Source of the DNA: Ciona intestinalis
Lineage: Eukaryota > Chordata > Ascidiacea > Phlebobranchia > Cionidae
Assembly (NCBI RefSeq): GCF_000224145.3
Contig: NC_020172.2
Span: 2,649,557 to 2,713,556, forward strand
DNA length: 64,000 nucleotides
Reading direction: 5' to 3'
Both the position numbers and the translations under genes were made by a program. This document shows positions 20,002-33,700 of the stretch, in pieces (the first letter of the stretch is position 1; every line of letters begins with the position of its first letter). Under the pieces are notes generated by a model, which saw nothing but the letters and a program-made list of their open reading frames with translations, ran no database searches and had not been told where the DNA came from.

Positions 20002-22958
20002 ATGAATGCACTGGTTCGGTAAGTCCTTTGTTTACGTTCTTAAAAGTTTAGGATTAATTGAATGAATTTGACTTGGTTTGTTAAAGCTGTAGTTTGGTTT
20101 ATGACTATGTTAATACAAGTTTAAAATAGGAAATTTGTGTCCTGGAAGACCAACGTTTCGTTTGCCATACAGCGAAGCATCATCAAATTTGGCTATTACT
20201 GTTTCGCCAGGGACTTATAGTAATGATATGTAGTAGGGTGGGGGAAGACGGGACACCTTTAGCACATAATATCCAAATACCCTGATCGTGTTTTAAACAG
20301 TTAACAACGGTCTATGGGAATCTTAATAATAAGGTTTTATAATTCTTGGGATGTTCTTTGTTTACTACCAAATAAGACGAGGAAATAGAATGAAAAGACT
20401 TTCCACCTTCCCACCCTGCAATATATAAAACAAAGTTATTACACTATATAGCTACTTAATTTTTAAAGCTTGATTTCGAAACAATTATATTTTATTTATT
20501 ATTTCAGCGTTTTCCTATTTCTGAACCTTCTCTGCCTAGAACAGATTATCGTAACTGGTAAGTTCGGAAAGGAAATATACACTAAAACCTTTATTGTCAA
20601 TATTTTTTTTTTAAGTAATTTATAATGTATATTACAACCCAACAGTAATATTATAGCGGATAATTATTTTTGTCTTTCAGGTCAAGATGTATACGACAAC
20701 GAGTTCGAATCGTCTAGTGGTTTTTCTGGTATAGTATATGCACATGGTTATGAATAACTATGGACAAGGTATATTAAATGTAGTTTTTTTCATGTTTTCA
20801 GGGTACAGCGGGGAGGGAAGCGGTGATGCTAAAGAAGATGACTTTTTTACCAGCGGTTAGTGTTTAAACTACTTGCTAACCAATAGAAACTATATAGAAA
20901 ACTATAATTTTGAAGTCCAACGAAAGTCTAAATTAAAAATTATAGAAAAATTAAGAATTTTCATATTTTTTAAAAAAATATTTAAAAAAATTATAACAGC
21001 CTACACTTATTATACAATAACTGCTAAAACTATTATACGAAAATTTATTTGTAGGTGACAGTTGTTCTGGTAGCGGGGAAGACGAAGAAATATATTCTGG
21101 TGACGTCATGTCCGGTGAAAACGACACATTCAACGAAAGTTTTGACGCCAAGACAAAAAACTTCCCCGGATTCGATAAGGGTAGGATATATCTTATTACG
21201 AAACCTTTTTATATTTACGCATAAAAAGTAATATATAGTATTGTGAGGTAAGATGGAACACCTTTTTACACATAATAAACATATTATGATCGTGTTTTAA
21301 ATAATTAACAACGGTCCATGGAAGTCGTGAGGATACGGTTTTATTATTATTTATTTACTACCAAATGAGACTAGAAAATGGAATGAAAGGTGTCCCATCT
21401 TTCCACACCATATATTGGCATATTACGACCCTTTCTAAACGAAACTTTAATGTTTACATACAATAGCAGTGTAAACTATATCCATTTAGGTATTTCTTCA
21501 AATGCCATGAACGTATTGCAAGGTCTAATGAACGGCGGGGGTTTCGCTGAAGAAGCGGAAACAGACTTTGAGCTTTTGGGTGCCTTCGAAGATGGCTCAG
21601 GTAAGATATGGACATTAGTTGTGTTGTTGTATGGGCGGCATAGGCAGTCGTGTAGCTTGTACTGTTGCTATAGTATTGCTGGGTAAAATGAGTACAATTA
21701 CCGCATATAATATCTCATTTTTCCGGTTTCGGTTTTTAACAGTTAACAACACTGCTTAAAGACAAGGTTATAAAATACCGTACTGACTATTTTTTTACAA
21801 AAAATATTTTTAACTGTTTTTAAGGTGCCAATGGGCTTTGTATGAATGGTGATATTTGTTTCAATGGTGGAACGTGTGAGACATTATTAGAGGAATCCAG
21901 GTTAGTTGGAATACCAGCAGAGCTATTTTTACCTTGATATGTATATAGGGAGGGGAATCAAAGAATATTAAAATAACTATAAACTTGTATCCTTACTACT
22001 CATATAGACCGTTGTTAATTGTTTAAAACACGATCATAACATTTGGTTATTATGTGTGTTTTGTTATGTGCTAAATGTGTCTCGTCTTTCCACACGCTAC
22101 TATATAACAGTGGCTGAGAGGTATCTTGTAAACTGTTCAGCTTGCAGCAGACTTTTTATTTTTCCAACGCCAAAACTTGACAAAATACGTGCATTTTCCC
22201 CCCTATTGTCCACTTTTAAGTGTGTACATATTCAACTTTTTACTTAAACTAATCAGAATTAATTTCCAGGTGTCTTTGCGCTGTCGGGTACACTGGACAT
22301 GACTGTTCCTCTTTATTTGGCGACTCCGCTGCTTGCCTCGATTGCCAGGTATAATATGTTTTGCTAGAAAAAAGACACGTTTTTAAAATACATTAATTGG
22401 CAAGACGAAATAAAATATAGAATAAAAAGGTGTCCCATCTCTCCCACCCTATTATATAACCATACAGTTTCAATTGACTATATTGACACCCAATGAACAA
22501 TTTTTTTAAACTGTATTATTTTGTAGGATTTTAGTGGCGATTCGTTAAAAAAGCGAAGGTCCCTGGAAAACTACCATGTCGTGCAAGTGGAGTGGAGACA
22601 TAATGGAAACTTCACTGGTACAGAAATCCTGGCAGAACAACTTATTTCAGGGATGCTGGACGAAAAACGTCATCACAATATCGGTAGGGTGGAATAACAC
22701 TACTGTAGAAAAAGTTTATATGGCTATCGGTTTGCATTATACGATTTTGTAAAGATGTGTATTTTTACACGGTGTGTTTTTAATTATTTGGTCTAATGCT
22801 AAAATGTCATGTTAATTTTACTCTAATGCTTCACAGCTCTAGCTACTTTGGGTGGGTTCATTTTACTGCTTGCGGCTTTATTCGTTGGCTATTTTCTTGC
22901 ACGGTTTGGTACAAGGGGAAATCGACGTGAAGAAACACAAGATACGCACAACGTGTGA
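20002..22958 (+). CDS. Type I membrane protein with SG (glycosaminoglycan) motifs and one EGF-like module
   Basis: Ten exons: 20002-20018, 20508-20557, 20681-20728, 20802-20855, 21055-21180, 21490-21600, 21825-21900, 22270-22348, 22527-22683, 22837-22958, all GT-AG with agreeing phases; 279 residues. Order: signal peptide (MNALVRVFLFLNLLCLEQII), an acidic stretch with Ser-Gly sites (YSGEGSGD, SCSGSGEDEE) fitting glycosaminoglycan attachment, an EGF-like module at about 140-171 (C-x5-C-x5-C-x8-C-x-C-x8-C), a basic KKRRS site at 195-199 that could be cut by furin-type proteases, an N-glycosylation site NFT, a membrane span (240-261) and an 18-residue tail. The layout suggests a small membrane proteoglycan or EGF-type ligand precursor; the tail lacks the syndecan EFYA end. 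I do not recognise a named orthologue. A poly(A) signal aataaa is at 23009-23014. Confidence 0.88.
20231..20424 (+). mobile_element. MITE in intron 1 of the EGF-like gene
   Basis: tagtagggtgggggaagacg, a textbook left end; right end accttcccaccctgca. Confidence 0.88.
21237..21413 (+). mobile_element. MITE in intron 5
   Basis: tagtattgtgaggtaagatg to tcccatctttccacacca; internally shortened. Confidence 0.8.
21671..21790 (+). mobile_element. MITE, truncated
   Basis: tagtattgctgggtaaaatg and about 100 bp of interior, ending shortly before the exon 7 acceptor at 21825. Confidence 0.6.
21945..22105 (-). mobile_element. MITE in intron 7
   Basis: Antisense; left end shortened, right end gtctttccacacgctacta. 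Confidence 0.7.
22400..22457 (+). mobile_element. MITE right-end fragment
   Basis: gacgaaataaaatatagaat then ggtgtcccatctctcccacc; only the last 58 bp remain. Confidence 0.7.
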
Positions 22959-23014
22959 CGTACAGCTGTAGTATGCGTTGTAGTATTGTAATCTCGCAAA
23001 AGCACTTTCAATAA

Positions 23015-23573
23015 ATTGTTATTGATATTTTGTACCGCAATTCGACAAGCTGTGTATCTTCTTTGTTTCATTTCTTTGCGTTTTTGTTACTTTCAATTGC
23101 GTTAACGTTCCAATAAAGTATTGGCACCCGTATGACGTTTTTAACTTTGTAAGAACGAGCCGCCCTCAGTTTTGTTGTTTTCGAGAACTACTCCCCGATA
23201 GAAGCGTAGTATTAGATTTCAATGTGTAAAAACACCGTTGCTATGCAAAGAATTCCGCTTGTGGCAACAAAGAGTCTGCCTATCAACGGAGATACGCTTA
23301 ATTAAATTCACACAATCAGTTTACTGTTATAGTTCAATTTTTGTTAAAGTTTTAAGCGCGAAACGTTTACTAAGTAAAGGTACATGAAAAAACTAGCATA
23401 TAAAGTATCTTATGTAGATTTAGTAGTGTTAAAATTTTTTGTATTAATAAATTGCACTTATTCTTTAAATCTATATTTTAAAACGTTCTTTGCTTTAGAA
23501 AAGACTAGTTTCTGCCTGGGCAACTTCTCTATAAAATAAACATTTAAAAACTGTAGCCAGGGGAATCAGAAAC
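23015..23573. other. Upstream region of DNAI2
   Basis: No coding. A half-matching X-box-like site (tctgcctgggcaac, 23511-23524) lies 50 bp before the DNAI2 ATG: its right half GGCAAC is perfect, its left half matches four of six. RFX control of this axonemal gene is possible but weakly supported. Confidence 0.35.
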
Positions 23574-25358
23574 ATGGAAATAGTTTACGTCTACACGAAA
23601 AAACGCTCCGAGTTCGGTCGGCAATGCAATTTCGCCGACCGCCCGGCAGAGCTTCACGTCGACGTGGTGCCAGACCCTACATTAACGACCGAGTTCATTG
23701 AAAGAGACCCGTGCGACACGGCCGTGCAATGTGCGCAGGAAATGTCAGAGCATGAGGTGAACACAGAACGATTTGAGACGGAGAGTCGTGGGATTAACCA
23801 CATGGAAGGAGGATGGCCAAAAGACATCAATCCTTCAGAGGTGGAGCAGACCATCAGGTTCCGAAAGAAAGTAGAGAAAGAGGAGCATTACGTCAACACC
23901 CTACAGCAGCTTGGGAGTGTTATGGAGCACTGTATAAAGCAAAACAACGCAATTGACATTTATGAGGAGTACTTTGTTAACACTGAGATTGAATCAACCG
24001 AAGAACCACCATCAGCAAAAACCATCAATGTGTTCCGAGATCCCAATGAAATAAAGAGGACAGCTACATCACTATCTTGGTATCCGGATGGTGGGAAGAA
24101 GTTAGCTGTCGCTTACTCCAACCTGGAATTCCAAAGGTCTTCACCTGATACATCATTTGACTCTTACATCTGGGACATTGAAAATCCAAACAAGCCTGAG
24201 CTTACATTGAAGCCTGTATCCCCTCTTGTATCACTCGAATATAACCCAAAAGATTCCCATGTTTTAGTTGGTGGATGCTACAATGGACAGATCGCATTCT
24301 GGGACACAAGGAAAGGAAGTCACCCTGTTGAAATGTCACCTATTGAACAAAGTCATCGTGACCCAGTATACAAAACCATTTGGCTGCAATCAAAGACAGG
24401 AACTGAATGTTTCTCATCTTCTACAGACGGCCAGGTGCTATGGTGGGACATCAGGAAGCTAGGAGAACCAACTGAGAAATTGGTGCTTGATCCTACTCGG
24501 AAGTTAAATATAGAAAACGCACTTGGAGGAATTTCTCTTGAGTATGAACCTACCATGCCAACTAAGTTCATGGTAGGCACTGAGCAAGGATCTATTGTTT
24601 CTTGCAACAGGAAAGCAAAGACACCAGCGGAAAAGATTGTTTGCTTATACCCTGGACACTACGGCCCAGTATACAGCTTGCAGAGGAATCCATTCTTTCC
24701 GAAAAACTTTCTCACTGTTGGAGATTGGACAGCCAGGATCTGGTCAGAGGATATCAGGGAGGCTTGCATTATGTGGACAAAGTTCCATATGTCTTACCTC
24801 ACTGATGGTCAGTGGAGTCCTGTGCGCCCAGCTGTCTTCTTTACCACTAAAATGGATGGCACTCTGGATGTGTGGGATTACTTATTCAAGCAAAATGATC
24901 CAACATTGAGTATCCAGGTGTGCGATGAGGCAGTGCATAGTCTAAGGATTCAGGATAACGGAAGGATTGTGGCTTGTGGGTCGCACACAGGAACCACAAC
25001 TCTTCTTGAGCTGTCTTCCGGACTCTGCACGATGCAGAAGAACGAGAAGAACCTTGTGAGCAGCATGTTTGAGCGCGAGACAAAACGTGAGAAGATCTTG
25101 GAAGCTCGACACAGGGAGATGAGGCTCAAGGAGCGCACGCAGTCCCAGCAAGGATCAAGAGCAGAAGAGGATGCAGCTGCTCCTGTGGATGAAGAAGAGA
25201 AGGAACTCATCGAAAGAGCAGAAACAGAGTTCTCCAAAGCCATTGAGGCAGAGAAGAAGTCTGCTGCTGGAAGACAAGTAGAAGAGATTGAAGAGGCGAG
25301 AGAAAAAGCTTCAGAAGAACCGAATGAAAAACTGGAGCCACCTGCAGAGGAAGAATAA
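23574..25358 (+). CDS. DNAI2: Axonemal dynein intermediate chain 2
   Basis: A single uninterrupted frame of 594 residues beginning [20 protein letters not shown], which is near-identical to the start of vertebrate DNAI2; strong similarity continues along the protein ([58 protein letters not shown]). It has WD40-type repeats from about residue 150 to 480, then a charged helical tail rich in Glu/Lys. DNAI2 is an intermediate chain of the outer dynein arm and, with DNAI1, holds the heavy chains on the doublet microtubule. The ATG is the conserved start. The gene is intronless although its neighbours have many introns, which suggests an ancient retrocopy replacing the parent or wholesale intron loss. 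A poly(A) signal aataaa is at 25421-25426. TBC1D32 starts 320 bp downstream on the same strand, too far apart for a typical Ciona operon. Confidence 0.97.
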   Translation: MEIVYVYTKKRSEFGRQCNFADRPAELHVDVVPDPTLTTEFIERDPCDTAVQCAQEMSEHEVNTERFETESRGINHMEGGWPKDINPSEVEQTIRFRKKVEKEEHYVNTLQQLGSVMEHCIKQNNAIDIYEEYFVNTEIESTEEPPSAKTINVFRDPNEIKRTATSLSWYPDGGKKLAVAYSNLEFQRSSPDTSFDSYIWDIENPNKPELTLKPVSPLVSLEYNPKDSHVLVGGCYNGQIAFWDTRKGSHPVEMSPIEQSHRDPVYKTIWLQSKTGTECFSSSTDGQVLWWDIRKLGEPTEKLVLDPTRKLNIENALGGISLEYEPTMPTKFMVGTEQGSIVSCNRKAKTPAEKIVCLYPGHYGPVYSLQRNPFFPKNFLTVGDWTARIWSEDIREACIMWTKFHMSYLTDGQWSPVRPAVFFTTKMDGTLDVWDYLFKQNDPTLSIQVCDEAVHSLRIQDNGRIVACGSHTGTTTLLELSSGLCTMQKNEKNLVSSMFERETKREKILEARHREMRLKERTQSQQGSRAEEDAAAPVDEEEKELIERAETEFSKAIEAEKKSAAGRQVEEIEEAREKASEEPNEKLEPPAEEE

Positions 25359-25420
25359 CTTTAACTTGTTACACAAATTTCAACTATATTATATCACATG
25401 TTCCTTGCATTGTTTAACTT

Positions 25421-25426
25421 AATAAA
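25421..25426 (+). terminator. Poly(A) signal of DNAI2
   Basis: aataaa 63 bp after the stop codon, followed by atataaaaaatgg. Confidence 0.7.
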
Positions 25427-25678
25427 ACATATAAAAAATGGAACTCACTGTGCTGCAAGTATTGTTGAACACCCAGTACTGGTTTAACTGTTGAAAAGAT
25501 GACGCTATTGTTGTTTTACTTTATATTGTTTGCGTGCGTTGTACTAAAGTTTTTATTTTTTCAAAGCGCATATACAAAATCTAATTTCCTGTATCGAAAC
25601 TTTTAGAAAAAGCCAAAAATGGCGCTGCCTGGTACGGGAACTTTAAAAATGTAGGAGACTGTTTGTGTGACTAAAATA

Positions 25679-28600
25679 ATGGCTTCAGCTGAAGACGAGG
25701 TGTTAACTGGCTTGCATCAGCTTCTTAAAAATATTGAGCCGACACTGAAAAGTGCATCGGGATCACTGGATGTTGCGGAGGATGTTTTGCTACATTTGGA
25801 AGAAACAGATGAGAGTTTTCACAAGTATGATATCTAGTGTGTATAGTTTGGGTAAATGTTGTAAAATATTGAAGCAGTTTAGATAAACTTGCCTGTGTCC
25901 TTTATTTTTTATGTATATTTATAATTTTCACTAGTTTCTGCCTTTATTTTGGTCGAATACAGTAAAATTCGGGTAATTATCGCATAAATGTAGTTATTAT
26001 ATGAAGTTTTCACCAGTTTTATTTTAGATAAAATGCATATATATGGTCTATTACATTTTCTATATCTATATATATATGGGGAATTGTGACATAAATGCAT
26101 TTATTATTATGTAGATCTCTCTTTTAAGTTCTTTGTTTTTAAACAGGCATGACTTTGTAAAATACATCCGGGAAAATATAGAGACTTACATCGGCCCACT
26201 AGTGGATGAAGAAATTGAAAAACGAAGCATCTCTGGTGCCCCTAACTCCGTCTCCCGGCAAGAGACTCTTGTTCAAGCTGTTGCTGAAAGTGCTGTTGAA
26301 TCTAGACTGTAAGTTGGGCGTTTTAAATAGGTAGTTAATATTTTCTTTGCAATGGGCATAAGGTTACAATGTGTTTAATTTTCTGAGTTACGGATATTTT
26401 ACTTTGAATAAATAAATGTAACATGCGCATCCGTGCCAGGCAAGGCTACAACATCTGCTATAAAAATGCCACATGTGTGTTTTGTTTATACAACTTGTGC
26501 TCGCTTAAGAGTTACCACCCATGTAACTTTGTGGGTAAATTGCGTTGCCCAAGGTCACACATGCCCACAATGCTAGCAGCGGCTGGCCTTGAACCTGTCT
26601 CATCTGCAAAAGACAGTGCTAACCACTTTGCTAAACTGCACCCCATATGTTCAAATTAGGCATACAAACTACACTTTAATTTTTCCTCTTTTAGTTTCTC
26701 AGATTTGACGCAGAAGATTTGCTCTTCCACATCTTCCGCTGCCAACACGCTCCTGAGGAGCTTGGATGAGGAGCACAACAGCATGGGAAGTGATGAAGAG
26801 GTGGAGAGCCAATTAAGCAAGAGGATGAGGTCTGTCTTCAGTGAAGGAGCATCCACGTGTGGGTCTTCTTTTAATCAAGGGATGTTTTTCATGAGCCAGG
26901 TAATATTTTTGTATATTCTCTAAGAAGGTGTTCTGTCACAGCGACCACACTTATTTTCCTCCAGGTAAATGTAAACTTTTTTTAGCTGTAAGTGTGTCTT
27001 AACAACTGTTGTTTTGTCGCCATATCCTGTTTTTTTATTTAAAATATTTCTAAAACTTCGCTACTGTAATTGAAGAGACAAATAAGGTTATTTTTATATA
27101 TTATTATAATTATCATATTCTATAGCAGATTTTTGACAGTTTGATACCATTCTATTTTATGTGAGTAAAGTCCCACAACATGACCCCAACTTGAGATTTA
27201 AACCTAGAGTTGGCCCATTACCCCTAAACTGTTTGATGGTTTTGTAGTCTAGTACAGAAATTTTTTGTGTCAGAAATTTATTATTTTCCATTTTTTGTCG
27301 TGCTTTAGTTTTCTTTAAAACTGCTGCAGTACATTTATTCATTTTGCAATAAATACTCTTATTTTTATAACAGGAGCAATTCCACTGCATTGCTGATGAG
27401 ATGGACTGCAGAAAACCTATAGATATTCGTCGAGACGCATTGACAAGGTTATGCCATGTCCCCCCTTCTGATGTGATGGCCAGTGAAAGTTGGTCACAAC
27501 TTCGTGTCTCATTAATGGATGCGTTAGCTGATCCTGATCCATTCCTATCACACACTACACTAAGTTTTCATGCAAAAATGTTTGCCGGTAAGTCTTATTA
27601 TGAGTTTCTGGGCATGTTTTTTGTATATAGTTTTATACGAAAATGTCTCTTTAAGTTTTGGTGCAAAAAAATGTTTGCAGGTAAGTCTTATTATGAGTTT
27701 CTGAGCATGCCTTTAAAAATGTTTTTTAGGAACTCTTGTATACCTTGCCAGTAGTAATTTAAACATAGTTTTATATTAAATTTAGTGTTTTTGAAGATAT
27801 TTTTTCTGTTTTGGGATTAATTTTTTTAAAGATATGTGATAAAAATCTTGTTTTTCAGTTAAATTAATTTTTTCTACTATGATTCTCAATTGTAGTTTCC
27901 AACTACCAAATAATGCGCGAGACATACACATGCTTGGCTGAACATCTGATAAGATGGTTCAAATCTTCATCTCAAAGTCTTCCTAGTATTTATGAACCTC
28001 TTGACATCACCAAATCTGAAGTAGTACTGCTAATAAAAAGGTGACTTAATTTTATTATATTTAAATAATGTCGGTCTGTCATATAATTCCCCCTAAATCT
28101 TTAATCTGCCCTTCCAAAATTACTATTTGAAAGTCACTTGTGCTGCAGTATGAAGCGAAATTTTTGATTTGCGCCAATAAAAAAAAAACTTTAAATATCA
28201 GTAAACATTTTGGAGGATTGAACGAAGAAATTATTAGACCAGATTTGGGGCTTTAGCTTGTTTTCTTCTGACCTACAAACATATAAAATATAATTTTCCT
28301 GTCTTTAACTTTACGCTTGTTATTTCAGAATACGTCTCCTGAATGAGTTTCAATGTGAAGTCCCTTCTATATGGGTTCGATATCCAGAAAGTTTTCTTGA
28401 AGTCATTGTTGACAGCAGTTTATCTTTGCTCTGTCTGCAACTTAAACTGGGTGAGCTGCACCAAAATTTCAATCACTTTTTATACTGTACTAAAATAAAC
28501 ACTTCGTTTCGGATCTGAATTTCTTTATTTATTGCTCTGCAGTGGTTTTGTTTTAGTCATTGAAACATTCAATTCACTTTTTGCACCAATTTTTATGTAT

Positions 28601-30690
28601 TTTTTACACTGTAGCAAAATTATAGTTCTTTTTTTAAATCAGATGTTTTTAATATTTTTTGATCCTGTTTTTGACTGAACTATTGTAGGAGTCAAGGTTA
28701 TCAAAACAGTTTTTTGATAAATAGTTACCGTAGAGAAAAAATGGTATGAAAATAAACTAACCACAGAGGCCAGAGCTTATTTGACATCCTATACATGGTG
28801 CCTTTATTGCAGCCATTCATCTAACACTAAATATATATATATTGCCTGGTTAAGTTTATGACACTACGGCCTACATGTTAAAACCAATTATAAAATTTTA
28901 TAAAAAAAATTTAGGCAAAAACAGCAACAACAGTGACAAACTGACAGCTCTGCACTTTCTTTCTTTGATTGACATACGTGCAAACTGGTTTAGGAAATGG
29001 CTTCATGGGAATTACAGCAGAGCCACACTTATTAACTCGTTAGAAGGAAAATACCAGTGAGTGAGAACTTTTTGGTTAGAAATCTAAAATTCTTTTCTAT
29101 ACGGTTGCGGCCCTATGGACTGAAATATAGGCCAGAGTTGGCTCATTACGCCAATTTTGACTCTAATAAAAAGTAACAAATACTAAACATACAATTTTTG
29201 TTGTAAAATGTCCAAAGAGAATGCATATAAAATCACCGGGCCTTCTTATATTACGACTAAGAGAATTCTGACTTTGTGCAGGCCAGTTCTTCAGGATGCT
29301 GTGTTGCAATGTTTAACTTTCTGCCGAGACAGTCTTTCTAAACCAAAGTCTCACCCCCACCATACACCCCAGGATGGAAGAAGGTAATTTGAAATCTTAA
29401 GTTTTAACATCATGTTTGACGCTATAGCAAAGAAAGTTATCGGACAAATCTGGTATGAATCTTAAGTCCTTATATAGAATAGCAAAAAATAAAGTGGTTA
29501 GCACACGACTGCTTCTAACCCAGAGATAACCGGTTCAAAGCTTGTTGCTGCTACTGTTATGGGAATTTTTCTTTAACCAATGTATCTTTAAATGGGTTGT
29601 TGTATAATAAAAAAAATCATTCACAAAGTTACATATGTGGTAACTAGCAGGCACAAGGTGTATGCAACAAAACACCAATGTTATAACGGCGAGGATAAAT
29701 AATCGACGTATATTTATTTATTCATTTTTTCTTGCTCTAGAACCACATACACACCAAATGAAATCCGATACGCTCGATTTGTTCACTCGTTGTGCTTCGT
29801 ATCTCGCCTCCTCTTCTATACAGGAGGAAGAGAGCTCTTCCCAGTCAGCATTGATATCTTCCCGCATCCAATATCAGTCCAACATCTTCTTATATCTTGG
29901 ATTCAGGTATCTTATTTTTTTTCAACCTTAAATATGTAATTTTTGAAAACAAAATTTTTTATTAAAAATTGCGATTATGATTAAAAATGAAATTTTTGAT
30001 TAATACACACAATTTTTTATTAAAATGCGACTTTTAAGGGTATTTAAAAATATCTGTGTTTGTATAGGTGTTACAAAATTGAAATTTATTAAAATATGTT
30101 CAAAGCAAGACACTTAATGCCAAACACGATGATTTCTCGCTGTATGGCAGAAAAAACTTGCTCTTTAAGATCAAAAGATAAACAACTGCCAGAAGATCTC
30201 TTTCAGACTTAGTTTTAAAACAAAAATCCCCGGAAGTAAATTTCTCACATGCATGTATTTTTACAACATTTTTAAACCAACTATTGGTAATGGTTTTAGT
30301 TTTTAAATCCATTGCTATATCATTTCATATTTGTGTTTTAGCTTATTGGGCTGGCAAAATCAAAACCAAAGCACGGCCATAAGGCTTATGAACCAGCATC
30401 ATTGGTGTGCAAGGTATGTACATATTAAGATAAAAATTACTAACTGATTTCTAAGCCATGTATATTTCAGGCGATTTGCAACTTATGTTTATCTAATGCA
30501 TTCGTTGAACAATGTGTTGGAGATGAAGTTATTTCTGTTCTTCTTATTCCTATCAGGACATGGCTTGGTAAGATAATTATAACTATGTAAAGTTATTAGT
30601 TTTGCACTAATTAGACCACACAATTGCTTTAACCTAGTGGTCACTAATGGTTTGTCCAAATTATCAGCCATGTACAAAGAAAAGAAATAC

Positions 30691-30736
<46 letters not shown>

Positions 30737-33700
30737 CCAACCACAAAGTTACATACATGTAAGCTGGCATGAGGTGTATGAACATCCGTGTCATAACAAC
30801 TATTATTTTCAGGCCATGCGAGAATAAATCAAGTTACATCCATTCCTTCATTCAGTTATTTACTTACACTAGTTTTTGCTGATGAGTTCTTCATCATATT
30901 ACAAATATTAAAAAAACTTTTTTCTGACAATTCTTTTTCACTAATATACTTAACTTATAACTGGACAGTGGGCATGAGGCGCACGAAACCATTAAGCAAC
31001 TGAAGCATATTCTCTGCCGTGCCCGTTACACATAAATTTGTTCTCTTTTTTTCCCATAGAACCATCAAGTAAAAGATACAGTGAGAGCTGTATGCTCCAT
31101 ATTGCTGAGATACTTGCTTGTCTGACATCAACATGTGCTGGAAGAAAACTTTTACTTCATGGAAGTGGCTCAGAAAAGAAGTAAGTAGCAATATAGGCTG
31201 CACTATGGCTCGTTTGTATGCTAGGTGTAGCGATCACGCTTATTTTCTTTCAATTAAATGGTAATATGTTTTTAACTGTAAGCGTGTTTGAAAATATTTT
31301 CAAATCTTCGCTACTGTAATTGAAGAGACAAATAAAGTTAATATTATTATATTACCACTGTAGTGTTTTAAAAACGTTTTTTTTAAATTTAAATAACAAC
31401 AAATATAACTGCTAAATAGCTACAGCTTATGTTATTGCAAATAGAAATAAAATAATAAAAAAAATGTAGTTTGATATGTAGAAACTAAGATGCAAATAAA
31501 AAATAAAAATAAATTTGATGTTTAGAAAAATAAGATGCAAATAGAAATAAACAAATAGTTTTAGTTTTGACAATCAGGCGTCGTAGTAACTTGTAAGTTG
31601 GGATGAGGTGAATGAAACAGAACACTCATGTTTACCGGCCATGAAAGAATTAAGGGTATTTACATTCATAGTTACAATCATGTATTTTGAAACTTTTGCA
31701 TTTTTATTTCTTATTTTTTTTTAATCTAGATCAGCCGCTGCTCATGTTATTGCTGAGTTTGCTCAAAAGTCACTGAATTCCAAACTTCCCTCGGGCACCC
31801 TGCAATCAGCTGGTAATATACCAAGCTACTCCGTTGTTGGGGCATTCGTATTTGTGTGTCGGCAAATGTATAATGTATGTGAAGGCTTACTGTTGCTGCT
31901 GGAGTACAATTTGCATCAAGGAATTGCTGCCGCTTGGAAACAGGTGGAAATTAAGTGTTTTGAGCATAAAATGTTTTAAAAAAATTTGAATATTGTTTTG
32001 TTATGATTTGAGGTTGCCTTTGGTGTATGTGTCTTTGGCCAAGACACATGAGAGCAATTACTTTAATTCAGTGATCCCTTATAGATTCACTAAATTGTCA
32101 GGCACATATTCCAAAAAAAAGAAAAAATTATATATACCTACAAATTTATATAACTCCTAAGTGAGCATCTAGTGTGTGAAACAAAACATACGTTTTATAT
32201 CGACTAACATTAGTAATTTAAGGATAAAGTAAGTTTCATTCATTCAACACTTGATCTACAGAAATTGTAACAAACTATTTTCAGGCTCATGAAAAATGGG
32301 GTGACAGCCATGCTGTGCCACTCAAATTTGACGACTCGAATGAAAATATTGACGAACAAAGTTCACCCACCCAATCAAGCTCAAGAAACCTCGTACTTTG
32401 GGAAGAAACTTTACTTGATAACCTTCTTAACTTTGCTGCTACTCCAAAGGTGGGACTACTGACTGCAGAGCATTTTTTTAAATTTTGTACAATATTTTGT
32501 ATAATTTGTAAAATTCTTTTATTATGTTGTTTGTAGAGTTTAACAGTTGCTCTTTTTAGAATGAGTTTTGTATTGCTGTTTTTTCCATAAATTAGTTATG
32601 ATGCCGGTACCTCCCGCCTTTTTTTTGTATGCTATTCCGACATTGACAGAATAACTTTGTTTCATTGGCCATTATGTTATGGCCAATGAAACCAATGTAA
32701 ATAATGAACTCTAAGAAATCTTTTTTTTGCACTATTGAATTACACTAATGCTGTTGGACTTATACTAAATTTTTTCAGGGTCTTTTGCTACTCCAGCAAA
32801 CTGGTGCAATAAATGAATGTGTGGCGTACATGCATTCACGTTATACAAAGAAGCTGCAAGTGAGCAAATGTGAAAAGTTTGGGTATGGTGTTATGGTCAC
32901 ACAAGTTGCTGCTACTGCTGCTGGCACTTCAGGTTACTTTTGTACTGTATTTAAATTGAATGAATATAACTTGCTGTATCCGCGCGTAGCTGGAAAACGA
33001 CAGTTGATAAAACACGAATGTTTTGTTTCATACACTTCGTGCCAGCTTACGAGTTACCACGATTTAACTTTCTAATTGATTTTTTTATATTGTATGGCTG
33101 ACAACAATATTGTATAGCTGACAAATTGGTGACTACTGGGTTGGAGCAATTAAAGTGTCTTGCCAAAGGCCACATACGTCCACAATGGTAGCAGTGATGA
33201 GCCTTGAATCTATTACCTCTGGGTTAGAGGCCTGTGTGCTAACAAAAACTCATTTTTATTATAAATCCATGTTGATTTTCAGCTATATTTTAAGTTTTAC
33301 CATTAAAAAGTTTTTGCTATACAGCATTATACAAAGCTGGTTTCTTACGTGCAATCATCCACGAGCTGTGGAGTCATCTGGAGCATGCAACAGATGAAAT
33401 AAGGATGACAGCTCCTCGTCCTTTTCCTCTGCATCCTATTGATAGATCTGTGCATAAGGTAAAGGAATATAATATAACGACTATCGTTGCCGCACCACAC
33501 AAGGATAAACAAGTTACATTTATTCTTTCTTTCAAAATTCTTTATAAGCTCTGTATAAATAAATTTCTCCCTTAATAAATCCAAAAATACAATCACCAAC
33601 AAAGTTACATTCATGGTAAATTGTAAGCTGGCACGAGGTGTATGAAAAAGAACACCCATGTTATAACGATTGTCCTTTTTCTAGTCGCGCAAAGGTAAAT

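Noticed and set aside
29662-29931. 89-residue ORF over TBC1D32 exon 9
   Set aside because: It is in another frame; the spliced frame of exon 9 ([13 protein letters not shown]) matches the gene phase and family.
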